Source of the DNA: Anaerotignum sp.
Lineage (GTDB): Bacteria; Bacillota; Clostridia; Lachnospirales; Anaerotignaceae
Direction: 5' to 3'
Length of the DNA: 31,576 bases
Assembly: GCA_020024265.1 (NCBI GenBank)
Contig: JAHHTW010000023.1
Coordinates: 1 to 31,576, forward strand
The notes beneath the pieces are model-generated. The model did no database searches. It saw only the letters and a program-made list of their open reading frames with translations, and was not told the DNA's origin. A program made the position numbers and the translations under genes. Every line of letters starts with the position of its first letter. Positions within the stretch are counted from its first letter, which is position 1. Below, in pieces: positions 1-9,103 of this stretch.

Positions 1-96
1 ATCTGGGGTGTCCGGTACTGGTCCATCCGGTGTATCTGGTACTGGTCCATCTGGGATATCCGGTATATTTGGTGCTGGTCCATCCGGCGTATCTTC
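1..96 (-). repeat. 24-bp tandem repeat encoding PDGPVPDT-type stalk units
   Basis: The 3' part of the visible adhesin gene is made of near-identical 24-bp units (8 codons, Pro/Asp/Gly-rich). About three to four units are visible and the array continues past the window edge. Such repeats usually form an extended cell-wall-spanning stalk and vary in copy number. Confidence 0.75.
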
Positions 97-1215
97 TTCT
101 GTTTCCATCACTATACCATCCGGCAGTGATCCATGTTCACCTGGTGCCGTATCTTCCTGAAACTCAATATTCATATCTTGGTTCACTGTTTTGATACTTC
201 CGTCCTTCAAAGAAAGTTCAAAATGTGTATAAAGTCTATCCTTCCCCGGTTCCAGCCGAATCAAGTTCTGTATCTGTTGTTTTTTCCCCACTTCTTTATC
301 GGAAATACTGTAACCGCCATGATCAAATGTATAAAAATAGAATTTCACACGCTCTGAGCTATATTCAAGCTCAATTTGATGTTTTTCATCCGGTTGTACC
401 GCTGACCACAGATACAACGAATCACCTACATCCACGCCATCTTTGGAACAATCGATATTCGTATTCCACTTTCTTACTTCCATGCCCTCCGGAAGGCTCG
501 GAAAGCGTAATTTTCCACGTACGCCTCTTGTATTCATCTTTCCGGTCTGCCAAGAGCCATCCGGATTTTGTTTCATCTGATAATCTCCGTCCATAAAGAA
601 CCAGCCGTATTCAAACAGATGATCTGGATCTCCTAGTTGGAAATCCTTCAGAACATCATTGTAAATTTTGTTGTAATAGGCTGCCATTTCAGGAGAAAAA
701 GAATACTTAGCTTCTATTTCCCCTTCTCTGCCATGCGTCATATTCCAGACGAGTTCCTGTGTCGTGTATTGTGCTTCATCATCTGTAATTTGAAATTGAC
801 CTTTCAGTCCAAATGCATCATGGGGATAGCCCGCATAAAGAGCCAATGCGATTTTCTGTTTTTTTTCTTCTCCATAAACATTTACAAAGGGATCTTCCGA
901 TTCCAGATAATGATCAATATGTGTATACCAACATCTATCATCCTGATCTTGGTACTGAGGTGGTGTTTTGATAGTTGGGCGGCTTTTTTCATAATTGTAG
1001 CAATAGACGATGGGATCTTTTCCATCCGCACCTGTACCATCTGCAATCCGCAAACCATAATGCACTTCCCCATCCCACAAATCAATCGGCTCTTTATAGC
1101 CTTGATACAGCACATTTTGCTCTGGTGTATCTGCAAATGCCGTCATTGGAAGCATCCCAAGCAGCATCGCCGCTACCAGCAGAAAACTGCATCGTTTTCC
1201 ATTGTTCTTTTTCAT
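1..1215 (-). CDS. Thioester-domain surface protein, C-terminus cut by window edge
   Basis: The reading frame is open to base 1, so 405 N-terminal residues are visible. The start at 1215 is preceded by AGGAGG about 9 nt upstream. Residues 1-28 form a Sec signal peptide ending in TAFA. The next part fits the Gram-positive thioester domain family: Cys72 lies in VYCYNY and Gln153 in TQELVW, matching the Cys and QxxVW motifs that form the internal Cys-Gln thioester in these adhesins. The KIALALYAGYP stretch near 121-131 also fits the family. A beta-rich region follows (about 190-360), then a Pro/Asp-rich tail built on an 8-residue PDGPVPDT unit (last 30 residues). Known thioester adhesins bind host surfaces covalently and are anchored by a sortase signal. 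Any anchor here would lie beyond the window. Domain assignment is by motif, so the function is inferred. Confidence 0.8.
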   Translation of the reverse strand, partial: MKKNNGKRCSFLLVAAMLLGMLPMTAFADTPEQNVLYQGYKEPIDLWDGEVHYGLRIADGTGADGKDPIVYCYNYEKSRPTIKTPPQYQDQDDRCWYTHIDHYLESEDPFVNVYGEEKKQKIALALYAGYPHDAFGLKGQFQITDDEAQYTTQELVWNMTHGREGEIEAKYSFSPEMAAYYNKIYNDVLKDFQLGDPDHLFEYGWFFMDGDYQMKQNPDGSWQTGKMNTRGVRGKLRFPSLPEGMEVRKWNTNIDCSKDGVDVGDSLYLWSAVQPDEKHQIELEYSSERVKFYFYTFDHGGYSISDKEVGKKQQIQNLIRLEPGKDRLYTHFELSLKDGSIKTVNQDMNIEFQEDTAPGEHGSLPDGIVMETEEDTPDGPAPNIPDIPDGPVPDTPDGPVPDTPD

Positions 1216-1741
1216 AAACTGCAACCTCCTTCTGAAACCATTCCTGTACATTTACTTTATCCTTTCAGTGGCTGATCACCCCCTGCGTATAAGAAAGTTG
1301 ATTCTGCATATTCCTCAAAGTCCGCTCTAATTTAGTAACAGAACTTTCTGATCCCATAGAAAAACGCACGAAAACGCCAAACTCTCATGGAACTTGGTAT
1401 TTTGGTGCGCATTGCTCATATATCATTTGTGTATCAAACAGAAAAAACAGACTTGTTTTTCTATCCTTTCTTAATGCACATCTGTCAATTTGCTATATAT
1501 AAAGTATACCATATAGATCTGTAAAATGCAATCATTCAGGATATTCCCACTTTTTTCTATATATTTTTCATTCTATGGATATTTTGCATTTGCCAATTGC
1601 TCTCACCATAAAATGTAGTATTGCAAGACAATCTTCCCTGTATCAAATGATGACTTTTTGATTGGAGCATATCAAAAGCCCCCTTTTCTCCATAAGGAGA
1701 AAAGGGGGTTTTCTATGCTTTATGCAAGAATATTCTCAGAA
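1216..1741. other. Intergenic region between nifJ and the adhesin gene
   Basis: No coding sequence is supported here. It holds the nifJ terminator at its right end and a long AT-rich adhesin leader. A possible minus-strand promoter is TTGACA (1483-1488) with 17 nt to GATAGA (1460-1465), a poor -10. An inverted repeat (AGAAAGTT at 1292-1299 with AACTTTCT at 1342-1349, plus an inner CTG/CAG pair) could fold in the leader RNA. Confidence 0.5.
1679..1712 (-). terminator. Intrinsic terminator of nifJ
   Basis: A perfect 13-bp stem (1679-1691 with 1696-1708) and an ATAA loop lie about 35 nt past the nifJ stop codon, with short T runs on both sides. It may act in both directions. Confidence 0.85.
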
Positions 1742-4700
1742 TTACTGAGCTGCCAATTTCTTGTAGCTTTCCAGTCTTTCCTTCGCATTCTTTTCTGTTT
1801 CTGCAAACAGTTCTTCCGCAACTTCAGGGAATGTTCTCTGCAAGGAGCTGTAACGCACTTCGCTCAGCAGGAAATCTCTGAAGCTTGCTGTAGGTTCTTT
1901 GGAATCCAGTACAAAAGGATTCTTGCCTTCTGCCTTCAATTCAGGGTTGAATCTGTACATATGCCAGTAACCAGCCTCTACTGCACGCTTGATTTCTGTC
2001 TGTGCACCACTCATACCACCCTTCATACCATGGTTGATACAAGGAGCATAAGCAATGATCAGGGAAGGCCCATCATATTTTTCAGCTTCTACCAGAGCTT
2101 TTACCAATTGGTTTTTGTCAGCTCCCATAGCAACCTGTGCTACATATACATAGCCATAGCTCATAGCCATCATGCCCAGATCTTTTTTCTTAACTCTCTT
2201 ACCGGAAGCAGCAAACTGTGCAACTGCACCTACAGGAGTCGCTTTGGAAGCCTGACCACCTGTATTGGAGTAAACTTCTGTATCGAATACCAGAACATTT
2301 ACATCTTCACCGGAAGCCAATACATGATCCAGACCACCATAACCAATATCGTAAGCCCAGCCGTCACCACCAAAAATCCACTGAGATTTTTTCACCAGCT
2401 GATCTCTGTTTTCCAATACATAGGAAACAATATTCTTTGCTTCTGCGTCTGTACCGGAATAGCTTTCCAATGCAGCTACCAAAGCATCCGATGCAGCTCT
2501 GGATTTTTCGCCATCTTTCATGGTATCTACCCAAGCATCCACTACGCCTGCAACAGAAGCGTCAATTGCTTTCAGATTTTCGAGCTTATCTTTCAGACCG
2601 TTTCTCATCTGTTTTACTGCGGAAGCCATACCCAGACCATATTCTGCGTTGTCTTCAAACAGAGAGTTTGCCCATGCAGGACCACGACCGTCTTTGTTTA
2701 CTGTATAAGGCATAGAAGGTGCGGAACCACCCCAGATGGAGGAGCAGCCTGTTGCATTTGCAACGTACATTCTATCACCAAAGAGCTGTGTTACCAGTTT
2801 TGCATAAGGTGTTTCCCCACAGCCTGCACAAGCGCCGGAGAACTCAAGCAGAGGCTGTTCAAACTGGCTGCCCTTTACAGAGCCTTTATCCATAGGATTT
2901 GCTTTTGGAGCAACTTCATCCATTGCGAAATCCCAGTTTGCGATTTCTGCTTCCTGTGTTGCCAGAGGTTTCATTACCAGAGCTTTGTTTGGAGCAGGGC
3001 ATACAACAGCACAGCTGCCACAACCCAGACAGTCAAGTGCAGACACCTGCATTCTGTATTTCAGACCAGCAAATGCAGGGCCACCCTTTGCATCTACAGC
3101 CTGGAATGCTTCCGGAGCCTTTGCAAGTTCTTCCTCTGTTACCAAAACAGGTCTGATGGAAGCATGTGGACATACATAAGCACACTGGTTACACTGAATA
3201 CAGTTTTCTGCATTCCATTCAGGTACGTCTACAGCTACACCACGTTTTTCATAAGCAGCAGTACCGCAAGGGAATGTCCCATCTTCTCTGCCAACGAAAG
3301 CGGAAACAGGCAGCTTGTCGCCTTCCTGTGCATTCATAGGTTCTACAACATTCTTTACAAATTCTGTTGTCTTTCTTGCTGCTGCTTCTTCTGTATCTAC
3401 GGCATTTGCCCATGCAGCAGGAATTTCTACCTTTACGGCGCCTTCTATACCACGGTCTACCGCAGCATAGTTCATGTTCAGAATGGTATCGCCCTTCTTG
3501 CCGTAGGATTTGGTAATTGCTGCTTTCATATATTCCACAGCCTGATCAATGGGGATGATGTTTGCAAGCTTAAAGAATGCAGCCTGCAATACTGTATTGA
3601 TTCTGTTGCCCAGACCGATTTCTTTTGCAATTTCTGTACCATTGATGATATAGAAGTTTGCTTTCTTTTCTGCCAGCTGTCTTTTCAGTGCTGCGGGCAG
3701 ATGATGATCCAATTCTTCTACAGACCAAGTGGTATTCAAAAGGAATGTGCCACCAGGATTGAGTTCTGTAACCATATCATACTGATGCACATATTCCTGT
3801 TTATGACAAGCAACGAAGTTTGCTGTTTTTACCAAATATGTGGATCTGATGGGTTTATGACCGAAACGCAGATGAGATTGTGTGATACCACCGGACTTCT
3901 TGGAGTCATAGCTGAAGTAAGCCTGTGCATACATGTCTGTATGGTCACCGATGATCTTGATGGAGTTCTTGTTTGCACCAACCGTACCGTCAGCGCCCAG
4001 ACCCCAGAACTTACAGCTGATTGTGCCATCATCACCTGTTACGTCAACTTCTGCACCAACTTCCAGAGAGTGGTTGGTTACGTCATCGACAATACCCATT
4101 GTGAAGTGGTTCTTGGGTTTTTCCAAAGAAAGGTTTGCATATACTGCCAGGAACTGTGCAGGTGTTACGTCTTTGGAACCCAGACCATAGCGTCCGCCTA
4201 CAACAACAGGCGCTTCCTCTGCTTCAAACAGTGCCGTACATACATCCATATACAGCGGTTCGCCCTGTGCGCCGGGTTCTTTTGTTCTGTCCAGAACAGC
4301 AATCTTCTTCGCTGTTTTGGGGATTACTTCCAGCAGCTTTGCAGCAACGAAAGGTCTGAACAGGTGTACCTTTACCAGACCAACTTTTTCGCCCTTGGCT
4401 GTCAAGTAATCAATGGTTTCTTCGATTGCTTCACAAGCAGAGCCCATAGCAATGATGACTCTGTCTGCATCGGGTGCGCCATAGTAGTTGAACAGTCTGT
4501 AATCTCTGCCTGTAATTCTGCTGATCTCACCCATATATTCTTCCACTACTGCGGGCAGCGCATCATAGAATTTATTGGCTGCTTCACGTCCCTGGAAGTA
4601 GATATCCGGGTTCTGTGCAGTACCCCTGATTACGGGATGCTCCGGATTGAGTGCATTTCTTTTGAATTTGTTTACTGCGTCCATGTCGATGATTTTTGCC

Positions 4701-5272
4701 AATTCATCATAATCCATCAATTCGATTTTCTGGATTTCATGGGATGTGCGGAAACCATCAAAGAAATGTACAAAGGGTACACGACCTTTGATTGCAGAAA
4801 GATGTGCAACACAAGCCAGATCCATAACTTCCTGTACAGAGTTGGAAACCAGCATTGCAAAGCCTGTCTGACGGCAAGCCATAACGTCAGAATGATCGCC
4901 AAAAATAGAGAGTGCATGTGCTGCCAGCGCACGTGCTGTTACGTGGAATACGCAAGGCAGTAATTCACCGGAAATTTTATACATATTGGGAATCATCAAA
5001 AGCAGACCCTGAGATGCTGTATAGGTTGTTGTCAGCGCACCTGCCGCCAAGGAACCGTGTACGGTACCGGAAGCACCTGCTTCAGACTGCATTTCTACAA
5101 CCTTTACCGTCTGACCAAAAAGATTTTTCTTACCATTTGCTGCCCAATCGTCTGTTTTTTCAGCCATTGGGGAGGAAGGTGTGATGGGGAAAATACCAGC
5201 TACTTCTGTAAACGCATAGGAAGCGTATGCAGCTGCTTCATTCCCGTCCATCGTTTTCATTATTTTAGACAT
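1742..5272 (-). CDS. nifJ: Pyruvate:ferredoxin (flavodoxin) oxidoreductase
   Basis: This 1176-residue single-chain enzyme oxidises pyruvate with CoA to acetyl-CoA and CO2 and passes electrons to ferredoxin or flavodoxin. It is the central pyruvate step of anaerobic fermentation in the cytoplasm. Full length matches the homodimeric family. The N-terminal pyruvate/TPP domain comes first. A ferredoxin-like segment follows with two 4Fe-4S motifs, CIQCNQCAYVCP near 689 and CLGCGSCAVVCP near 745. The C-terminal TPP-binding domain has CAGCGETPY (which supplies ligands for the third, proximal cluster in this family) and GGDGWAYDIGYGG near 970, with a SNTGGQ motif after it. The start is fixed by AAGGAGGAG just upstream. 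It is monocistronic, with its own promoter at 5415-5443 and a terminator at 1679-1712. Confidence 0.98.
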   Translation of the reverse strand: MSKIMKTMDGNEAAAYASYAFTEVAGIFPITPSSPMAEKTDDWAANGKKNLFGQTVKVVEMQSEAGASGTVHGSLAAGALTTTYTASQGLLLMIPNMYKISGELLPCVFHVTARALAAHALSIFGDHSDVMACRQTGFAMLVSNSVQEVMDLACVAHLSAIKGRVPFVHFFDGFRTSHEIQKIELMDYDELAKIIDMDAVNKFKRNALNPEHPVIRGTAQNPDIYFQGREAANKFYDALPAVVEEYMGEISRITGRDYRLFNYYGAPDADRVIIAMGSACEAIEETIDYLTAKGEKVGLVKVHLFRPFVAAKLLEVIPKTAKKIAVLDRTKEPGAQGEPLYMDVCTALFEAEEAPVVVGGRYGLGSKDVTPAQFLAVYANLSLEKPKNHFTMGIVDDVTNHSLEVGAEVDVTGDDGTISCKFWGLGADGTVGANKNSIKIIGDHTDMYAQAYFSYDSKKSGGITQSHLRFGHKPIRSTYLVKTANFVACHKQEYVHQYDMVTELNPGGTFLLNTTWSVEELDHHLPAALKRQLAEKKANFYIINGTEIAKEIGLGNRINTVLQAAFFKLANIIPIDQAVEYMKAAITKSYGKKGDTILNMNYAAVDRGIEGAVKVEIPAAWANAVDTEEAAARKTTEFVKNVVEPMNAQEGDKLPVSAFVGREDGTFPCGTAAYEKRGVAVDVPEWNAENCIQCNQCAYVCPHASIRPVLVTEEELAKAPEAFQAVDAKGGPAFAGLKYRMQVSALDCLGCGSCAVVCPAPNKALVMKPLATQEAEIANWDFAMDEVAPKANPMDKGSVKGSQFEQPLLEFSGACAGCGETPYAKLVTQLFGDRMYVANATGCSSIWGGSAPSMPYTVNKDGRGPAWANSLFEDNAEYGLGMASAVKQMRNGLKDKLENLKAIDASVAGVVDAWVDTMKDGEKSRAASDALVAALESYSGTDAEAKNIVSYVLENRDQLVKKSQWIFGGDGWAYDIGYGGLDHVLASGEDVNVLVFDTEVYSNTGGQASKATPVGAVAQFAASGKRVKKKDLGMMAMSYGYVYVAQVAMGADKNQLVKALVEAEKYDGPSLIIAYAPCINHGMKGGMSGAQTEIKRAVEAGYWHMYRFNPELKAEGKNPFVLDSKEPTASFRDFLLSEVRYSSLQRTFPEVAEELFAETEKNAKERLESYKKLAAQ

Positions 5273-5414
5273 TTTTTCTCCTCCTTAACAAAAAAATTTT
5301 TATTTGTTGAACAACAGTGATGTTCACTTTGCAATAGCAGAACCAAAACAGATGCTCTTGTCATACATCATACGTTTTGTTCCAACTGTATCTATTGCTT
5401 CGTGGTTCCTGTCC

Positions 5415-5443
5415 ATTATACAATCATTTTTTATTGATTTCAA
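5415..5443 (-). promoter_or_regulatory. Probable nifJ promoter
   Basis: On the minus strand TTGAAA (5438-5443) is followed after 17 nt by TATAAT (5415-5420). This gives a leader of about 135 nt before nifJ. Two short palindromes, TTGTTGAACAA (5304-5314) and GTGATGTTCAC (5317-5327), lie inside that leader and could be operator or RNA elements. Confidence 0.75.
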
Positions 5444-5692
5444 CAGGAAAATTGAAATAAAACTGTTATGTTTCTAACAAAATCCCATTTGTGCGAAATT
5501 ACAATAGCATCTTTGTATTCTTATAAATCCTTATGCAAATTGAACCCTCTGTCAAAACGATGTACAAAAAAATATACAACCTATTTGTCAGACAAGTTGA
5601 ATCCCGTTATTCATTTTTTTGTACAGAATCCAGTACAGTTTCTCATGTATTGCTACAAAAATATCAAACTCATACTTTTTTGTACCAATAAC

Positions 5693-5735
5693 AAAAAGAA
5701 GTTTTTTGTATGCGGTATACAAAAAACTTCTTTTT
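5693..5735 (-). terminator. Strong bidirectional intrinsic terminator
   Basis: A perfect 19-bp inverted repeat (5693-5711 with 5717-5735) with a 5-nt loop has A/T runs at both ends. It lies about 145 nt past the stop of the minus-strand stalk-domain gene and probably ends that transcript. Confidence 0.8.
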
Positions 5736-5879
5736 TCCATCATATCATGCCATATGGCTGTCTTTCTATCTTATTTTTGCATCATTTCTATTATATATTA
5801 GATTGATTTTTTGAAAATCATGATGCATATCATCATAATCGCAATATGAAATCCTTCCTTTGCACCACAAACAGAAATG

Positions 5880-7088
5880 TTATTGCTTCTTACTTTCCAT
5901 CGGTGCAGAAATCAACATACGGTATGCATCCTTCCAAATCGCCTTTGCCTCCTGATCCGGCAGCAATACCAGCTGATATACGCCTGCTTGCTCTTGATTG
6001 GAAATCAAATGGCACTGTCTTTGCTTTGAAATATAGTACTGATTGACATCTACATCTTCCACATATGCAGAAAGCTCCTGCTCCAAATTCCTTGTCGCAG
6101 TCAAATCCAACAAAGATACATATTTCTGCTCATTCAAATCAATATTAAAGCTCTTGGCAGAAAGCTTTGTACCTCGATCCACCTCACAATATAATGATAT
6201 AAAGTCTGTGCCACAGTATCCTGCCTCATATCGTATGCGTACAAATGCAGGCAATTCCTCTGCCGGTGTCTGCTGTGCAGCTTCTTCTTGGCCCGTTTCC
6301 TGCTCTTTCGGGGCTTGCTGTGCCTCTGCCTCCTGCTGCGGCATTTCTTCTGCCGCTTCTTCTGCCTCCTCCGCTGCTTCTTCTGCCGCTTCTTCCTCCA
6401 TTTCCTGTAACTTTTCCACCTCGTCTTTTGGCAATACGTTTTGGAAGGACGTCAGCTGCTCCAGTATATAGTCCTCCATATCCTCATTGATGCGTTTTTC
6501 ATAACTCACATCGTTCAAACCCACAATCACGGGAATGGATGCCTCATAGAACCGCTCTTGATCCTTTCCGGAAAGCGCTCTGTTTGCAATAATCGGCTTT
6601 GTATTGTCCCCTGTTTTGATGGTAACCACTCTTTGCTCGCTGTCCCAAACCACCTCGGAAGCAAAATAATCCGATAAAACATCTTCCGAGATATACAGAC
6701 ATCCATTGATGGCTTTTGGCTCAAAGCCCAGTGTAATCGGATAATCATTGAGCTTTGCCTCCCTGCTGCCACGCTGTATGAGCAGTTTTTTTCCACGGAA
6801 AGAAATTTCTGTTGCTTTCTGCTCTGCATCCCATTTGACACTGCCGCCCAAACCTTCCACCACATTACGCAAAGGCATCAAAAGTTCCTCTGTATCGTCA
6901 TAATAAATAGGCATATTTTCCATATCCGCAAGTGTTGTGGTATCACCAGCCTGCGGTGTTGCGACCTGCGGTGTCGGCACCTCCATCTCTATTTCCGGCT
7001 GTTGAATGAGGTGCATTGCAAGTGCCATTGCACCACCTACCAATGCAATCGCTGCGACAACAATGACTGTAAGTTTCTTCCATCCCAT
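5880..7088 (-). CDS. Membrane-anchored stalk-domain protein with PdaC/RsiV-like C-terminus
   Basis: The start at 7088 (MGWKKL) is chosen because AGAGG lies 8 nt upstream. A longer in-frame ATG at 7151 lacks such a site and would precede the membrane segment with an unlikely leader. The protein has 402 residues. Residues 5-28 form one membrane anchor, and a Pro-rich spacer follows. About residues 50-160 resemble the copper-amine-oxidase-like N1 (stalk) domain, with LMPLRNVVEGLGG and VKWDAEQKATEI. The rest resembles the DUF4163/DUF3298 fold of PdaC and RsiV (IPVIVGLNDVSYEKRIN, then ISLYCEVDRG). A roughly 55-residue Glu/Ala/Gln-rich tract (about 226-282) splits that domain. It probably sits outside the membrane. 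It precedes no enzyme motif, so a sensing or scaffolding role is inferred. Confidence 0.75.
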   Translation of the reverse strand: MGWKKLTVIVVAAIALVGGAMALAMHLIQQPEIEMEVPTPQVATPQAGDTTTLADMENMPIYYDDTEELLMPLRNVVEGLGGSVKWDAEQKATEISFRGKKLLIQRGSREAKLNDYPITLGFEPKAINGCLYISEDVLSDYFASEVVWDSEQRVVTIKTGDNTKPIIANRALSGKDQERFYEASIPVIVGLNDVSYEKRINEDMEDYILEQLTSFQNVLPKDEVEKLQEMEEEAAEEAAEEAEEAAEEMPQQEAEAQQAPKEQETGQEEAAQQTPAEELPAFVRIRYEAGYCGTDFISLYCEVDRGTKLSAKSFNIDLNEQKYVSLLDLTATRNLEQELSAYVEDVDVNQYYISKQRQCHLISNQEQAGVYQLVLLPDQEAKAIWKDAYRMLISAPMESKKQ

Positions 7089-7247
7089 ATGATTTTCCTC
7101 TTTTCTCCAAATTGATTGTATTTCCTGAATCGAAATGATATGTGACCACATACCAAAACATCCATACTTCCGCTTCGTTTTCCTCTGCCCAAAAAATCAG
7201 GCAACTGACTGCAAAAACCGCTTCATTGCCACAAAGAAAAATGTTTC

Positions 7248-8417
7248 CTATTCCTCTCTTTCAGTCCATTGGTAAATCCACTCGCTCAAGCGCTCCAAAA
7301 ACCCTTTCTTTTCTTTCACTTCCTGATCTGACGCCTGTTCTTCCTCCTGCGGCACTTCCTCCAGTGTTTCTACCAAGCCCAAGCGCAGCATCAGCCAGCC
7401 AATGGGATCCGGCTTCTTGCCATCCTCTTGGAAGCCAAGCTTCATACAAATACGCTTGTACAAGCTTGGCTTTTCTTCCTTCACCACAGGTGCAGTCAGC
7501 AGTATTTCCCCCTTGGCATCATCCCACATAATATTACTTCCTGTTTGGTCTGCCAAATCACGCAGCTGATAATACACCTCGTTTTCATATATCAGATAGC
7601 GTATCTTCCATACCTGATCCCCTTTTTTGACCTGTACCACATTCTCCTGCTTATTCATATTCACAATCGCTATTGGCAATACCGGCTTTTGATCCAACTG
7701 GTCAAATACCTTCTTGGCATCCTTTCTGCGCAAATGATAACTTCCGTGATGATTGAGCGCCTGTACCTCCATGCATTTCCCATCGCAACATATCGTCACA
7801 GTTTCCGGACTTGGAATACGCTGTGCCAATATGGCATGCCATGGATTGGACGCATCTGGATCTGTTGGGTCCCATCCCCTCGTATCCAGCTGATTGGCAT
7901 CTATGATTTCGGTTTTTTTCGGTGTCAGCGGCAGCTTTGCATCGCTGTGTACAATCCGTACCGACGTACCGGATGGACAATGGTCGTAAATCCATTTGGC
8001 ATCCTCTACCGTCAATCTGACACACCCCATGGATACCGATTGCCCCAGAAGGTTATACTCCTGATATTGCAAAGAGCCCTTATCATACATACGCAAATAC
8101 GGCACAGAATGAAACAAAATATCTCCCGTAATTCTTGTGGCATACTGCCCATAAACATCACCATACAGCGCACGCCATACATATTTATCCGATGTCTGAA
8201 AGGTTCCTGTGGGCGTACTGCTGCCAACAGAACAAAGAAAGGACTTCACCGGTTTGACATACTGTCCCTGTGCATCCTGTCCATATACTGTAACCACATT
8301 CTGTGTCAAATTGACTTCCAAAAAATAAGGCAGCCCTGCCGCAAATACCATTTTCGGAAGTGCTGCCCCCACCAACACACACCATGCCAACAGCAGGCTG
8401 AGTATTCTTTTTTGCAT
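7248..8417 (-). CDS. L,D-transpeptidase (YkuD domain) with C-terminal stalk domain
   Basis: The start at 8417 is set by GGAGG 6-7 nt upstream. The frame stays open further upstream, but that part lacks a ribosome site. The 389-residue protein has a signal peptide (1-27, ending VFAAG). A YkuD domain follows, about residues 31-155. Its active site is visible: His103 in LFHSVPY and Cys132 in SVSMGCVRL. Such enzymes make 3-3 cross-links in peptidoglycan or attach proteins to it, outside the membrane. A linker and a copper-amine-oxidase-like segment follow (VWKIRYLIYENEVYYQLRDL...TGSNIMWDD, about 285-335), then a Glu/Lys-rich tail. It lies 159 bp upstream of another stalk-domain gene on the same strand, so the two may be cotranscribed. 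Confidence 0.9.
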   Translation of the reverse strand: MQKRILSLLLAWCVLVGAALPKMVFAAGLPYFLEVNLTQNVVTVYGQDAQGQYVKPVKSFLCSVGSSTPTGTFQTSDKYVWRALYGDVYGQYATRITGDILFHSVPYLRMYDKGSLQYQEYNLLGQSVSMGCVRLTVEDAKWIYDHCPSGTSVRIVHSDAKLPLTPKKTEIIDANQLDTRGWDPTDPDASNPWHAILAQRIPSPETVTICCDGKCMEVQALNHHGSYHLRRKDAKKVFDQLDQKPVLPIAIVNMNKQENVVQVKKGDQVWKIRYLIYENEVYYQLRDLADQTGSNIMWDDAKGEILLTAPVVKEEKPSLYKRICMKLGFQEDGKKPDPIGWLMLRLGLVETLEEVPQEEEQASDQEVKEKKGFLERLSEWIYQWTEREE

Positions 8418-9103
8418 AGATTCCCTCCATTCTGCCTGCCACGTCTTTTTTATTTTTCCAAAAACGTCCCATTTCCGAGCTTGTACCCATAACTTGATTC
8501 TGTAAAAAAAGCACACATACAAATCTGTGCCTTGCAAAGAAATATACCTTGTTTTCCCAAGAAATGATGCCTGCATGATCTTGCTGCACAAACGGAAAAC
8601 CTGTACATTTGCAATGATTTACCCTATTTTAGCATATTATATGTAATCTTAAAAGCATTTTTATACCGCCAGTCTGCAATTTGGCAGAAAAATATCCCTC
8701 CTGCATATCAATCAGAAAAGACATCTTCCAAAGAATACATTTGAGATATGTCTTTTCTATCTGTTGTCACACTGCTAGAACCATTTTGTACATAACCATA
8801 AAAGAAAGGGAAGCATGGCGGTTGTTTTCCATTGCTCTTTGCATTGGTTGGTCATCCATATAGACGCAACCGGATACTGCCAACAACTCCATACTGCTTG
8901 CATAACCATCAGCCTGGCTTTTAACAATCGTTTCCTTTTTTTCTACTGCATATTATGGAATTTATTGCCAAGCATCTATACACAAAAAGATTGTTCTATG
9001 ATATAATAAGCCAACCAAGGGCTACACAAACATATTTTCTACATTTTACCGTATACCCTTCGTTTTTTTGCAGTATCAATTGCCATCACAAGGAGGAATG
9101 GAT
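8418..9103. other. Divergent intergenic region
   Basis: No gene is supported in these 686 bp. It separates the minus-strand L,D-transpeptidase from the plus-strand AAA-RyR gene. It holds an 11-bp inverted repeat (AGAAAAGACAT 8714-8724 with 8748-8758) and a TATAAT (minus strand) at 8636-8641 without a clear -35. A likely plus-strand promoter lies near 9000. A 63-codon frame at 8815 has a weak ribosome site but no recognisable protein character. Confidence 0.5.
8979..9007 (+). promoter_or_regulatory. Possible promoter of the AAA-RyR gene
   Basis: TACACA (8979-8984) is followed after 17 nt by a perfect TATAAT (9002-9007). It lies about 95 nt before the start at 9104. The -35 matches consensus at only four of six positions. 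Confidence 0.45.

Larger units (their letters stand above)
5273..5879. other. AT-rich intergenic region upstream of nifJ
   Basis: This 600-bp stretch holds the nifJ promoter and leader, and a strong terminator at 5693-5735. Between them are several copies of a T-tract followed by GTAC or GTAT (about 5562, 5618, 5677 and the terminator arms). The first two form a 13-base inverted repeat about 45 nt apart. Small plus-strand frames here lack ribosome sites and look non-coding. Confidence 0.5.

Noticed and set aside
1658..4963. A very long plus-strand reading frame (1101 codons) opposite nifJ
   Set aside because: It is the antisense shadow of a clear PFOR gene. It has Cys/Phe-rich, non-protein-like composition and no ribosome site.
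5468..5806. Plus-strand frame of 112 codons in the nifJ upstream gap
   Set aside because: It has no ribosome site, is extremely AT-rich and runs through a perfect terminator hairpin.
8815..9006. Plus-strand frame of 63 codons before the AAA-RyR gene
   Set aside because: The ribosome site is weak, the composition is unlike a real protein, and it overlaps the likely promoter of the next gene.
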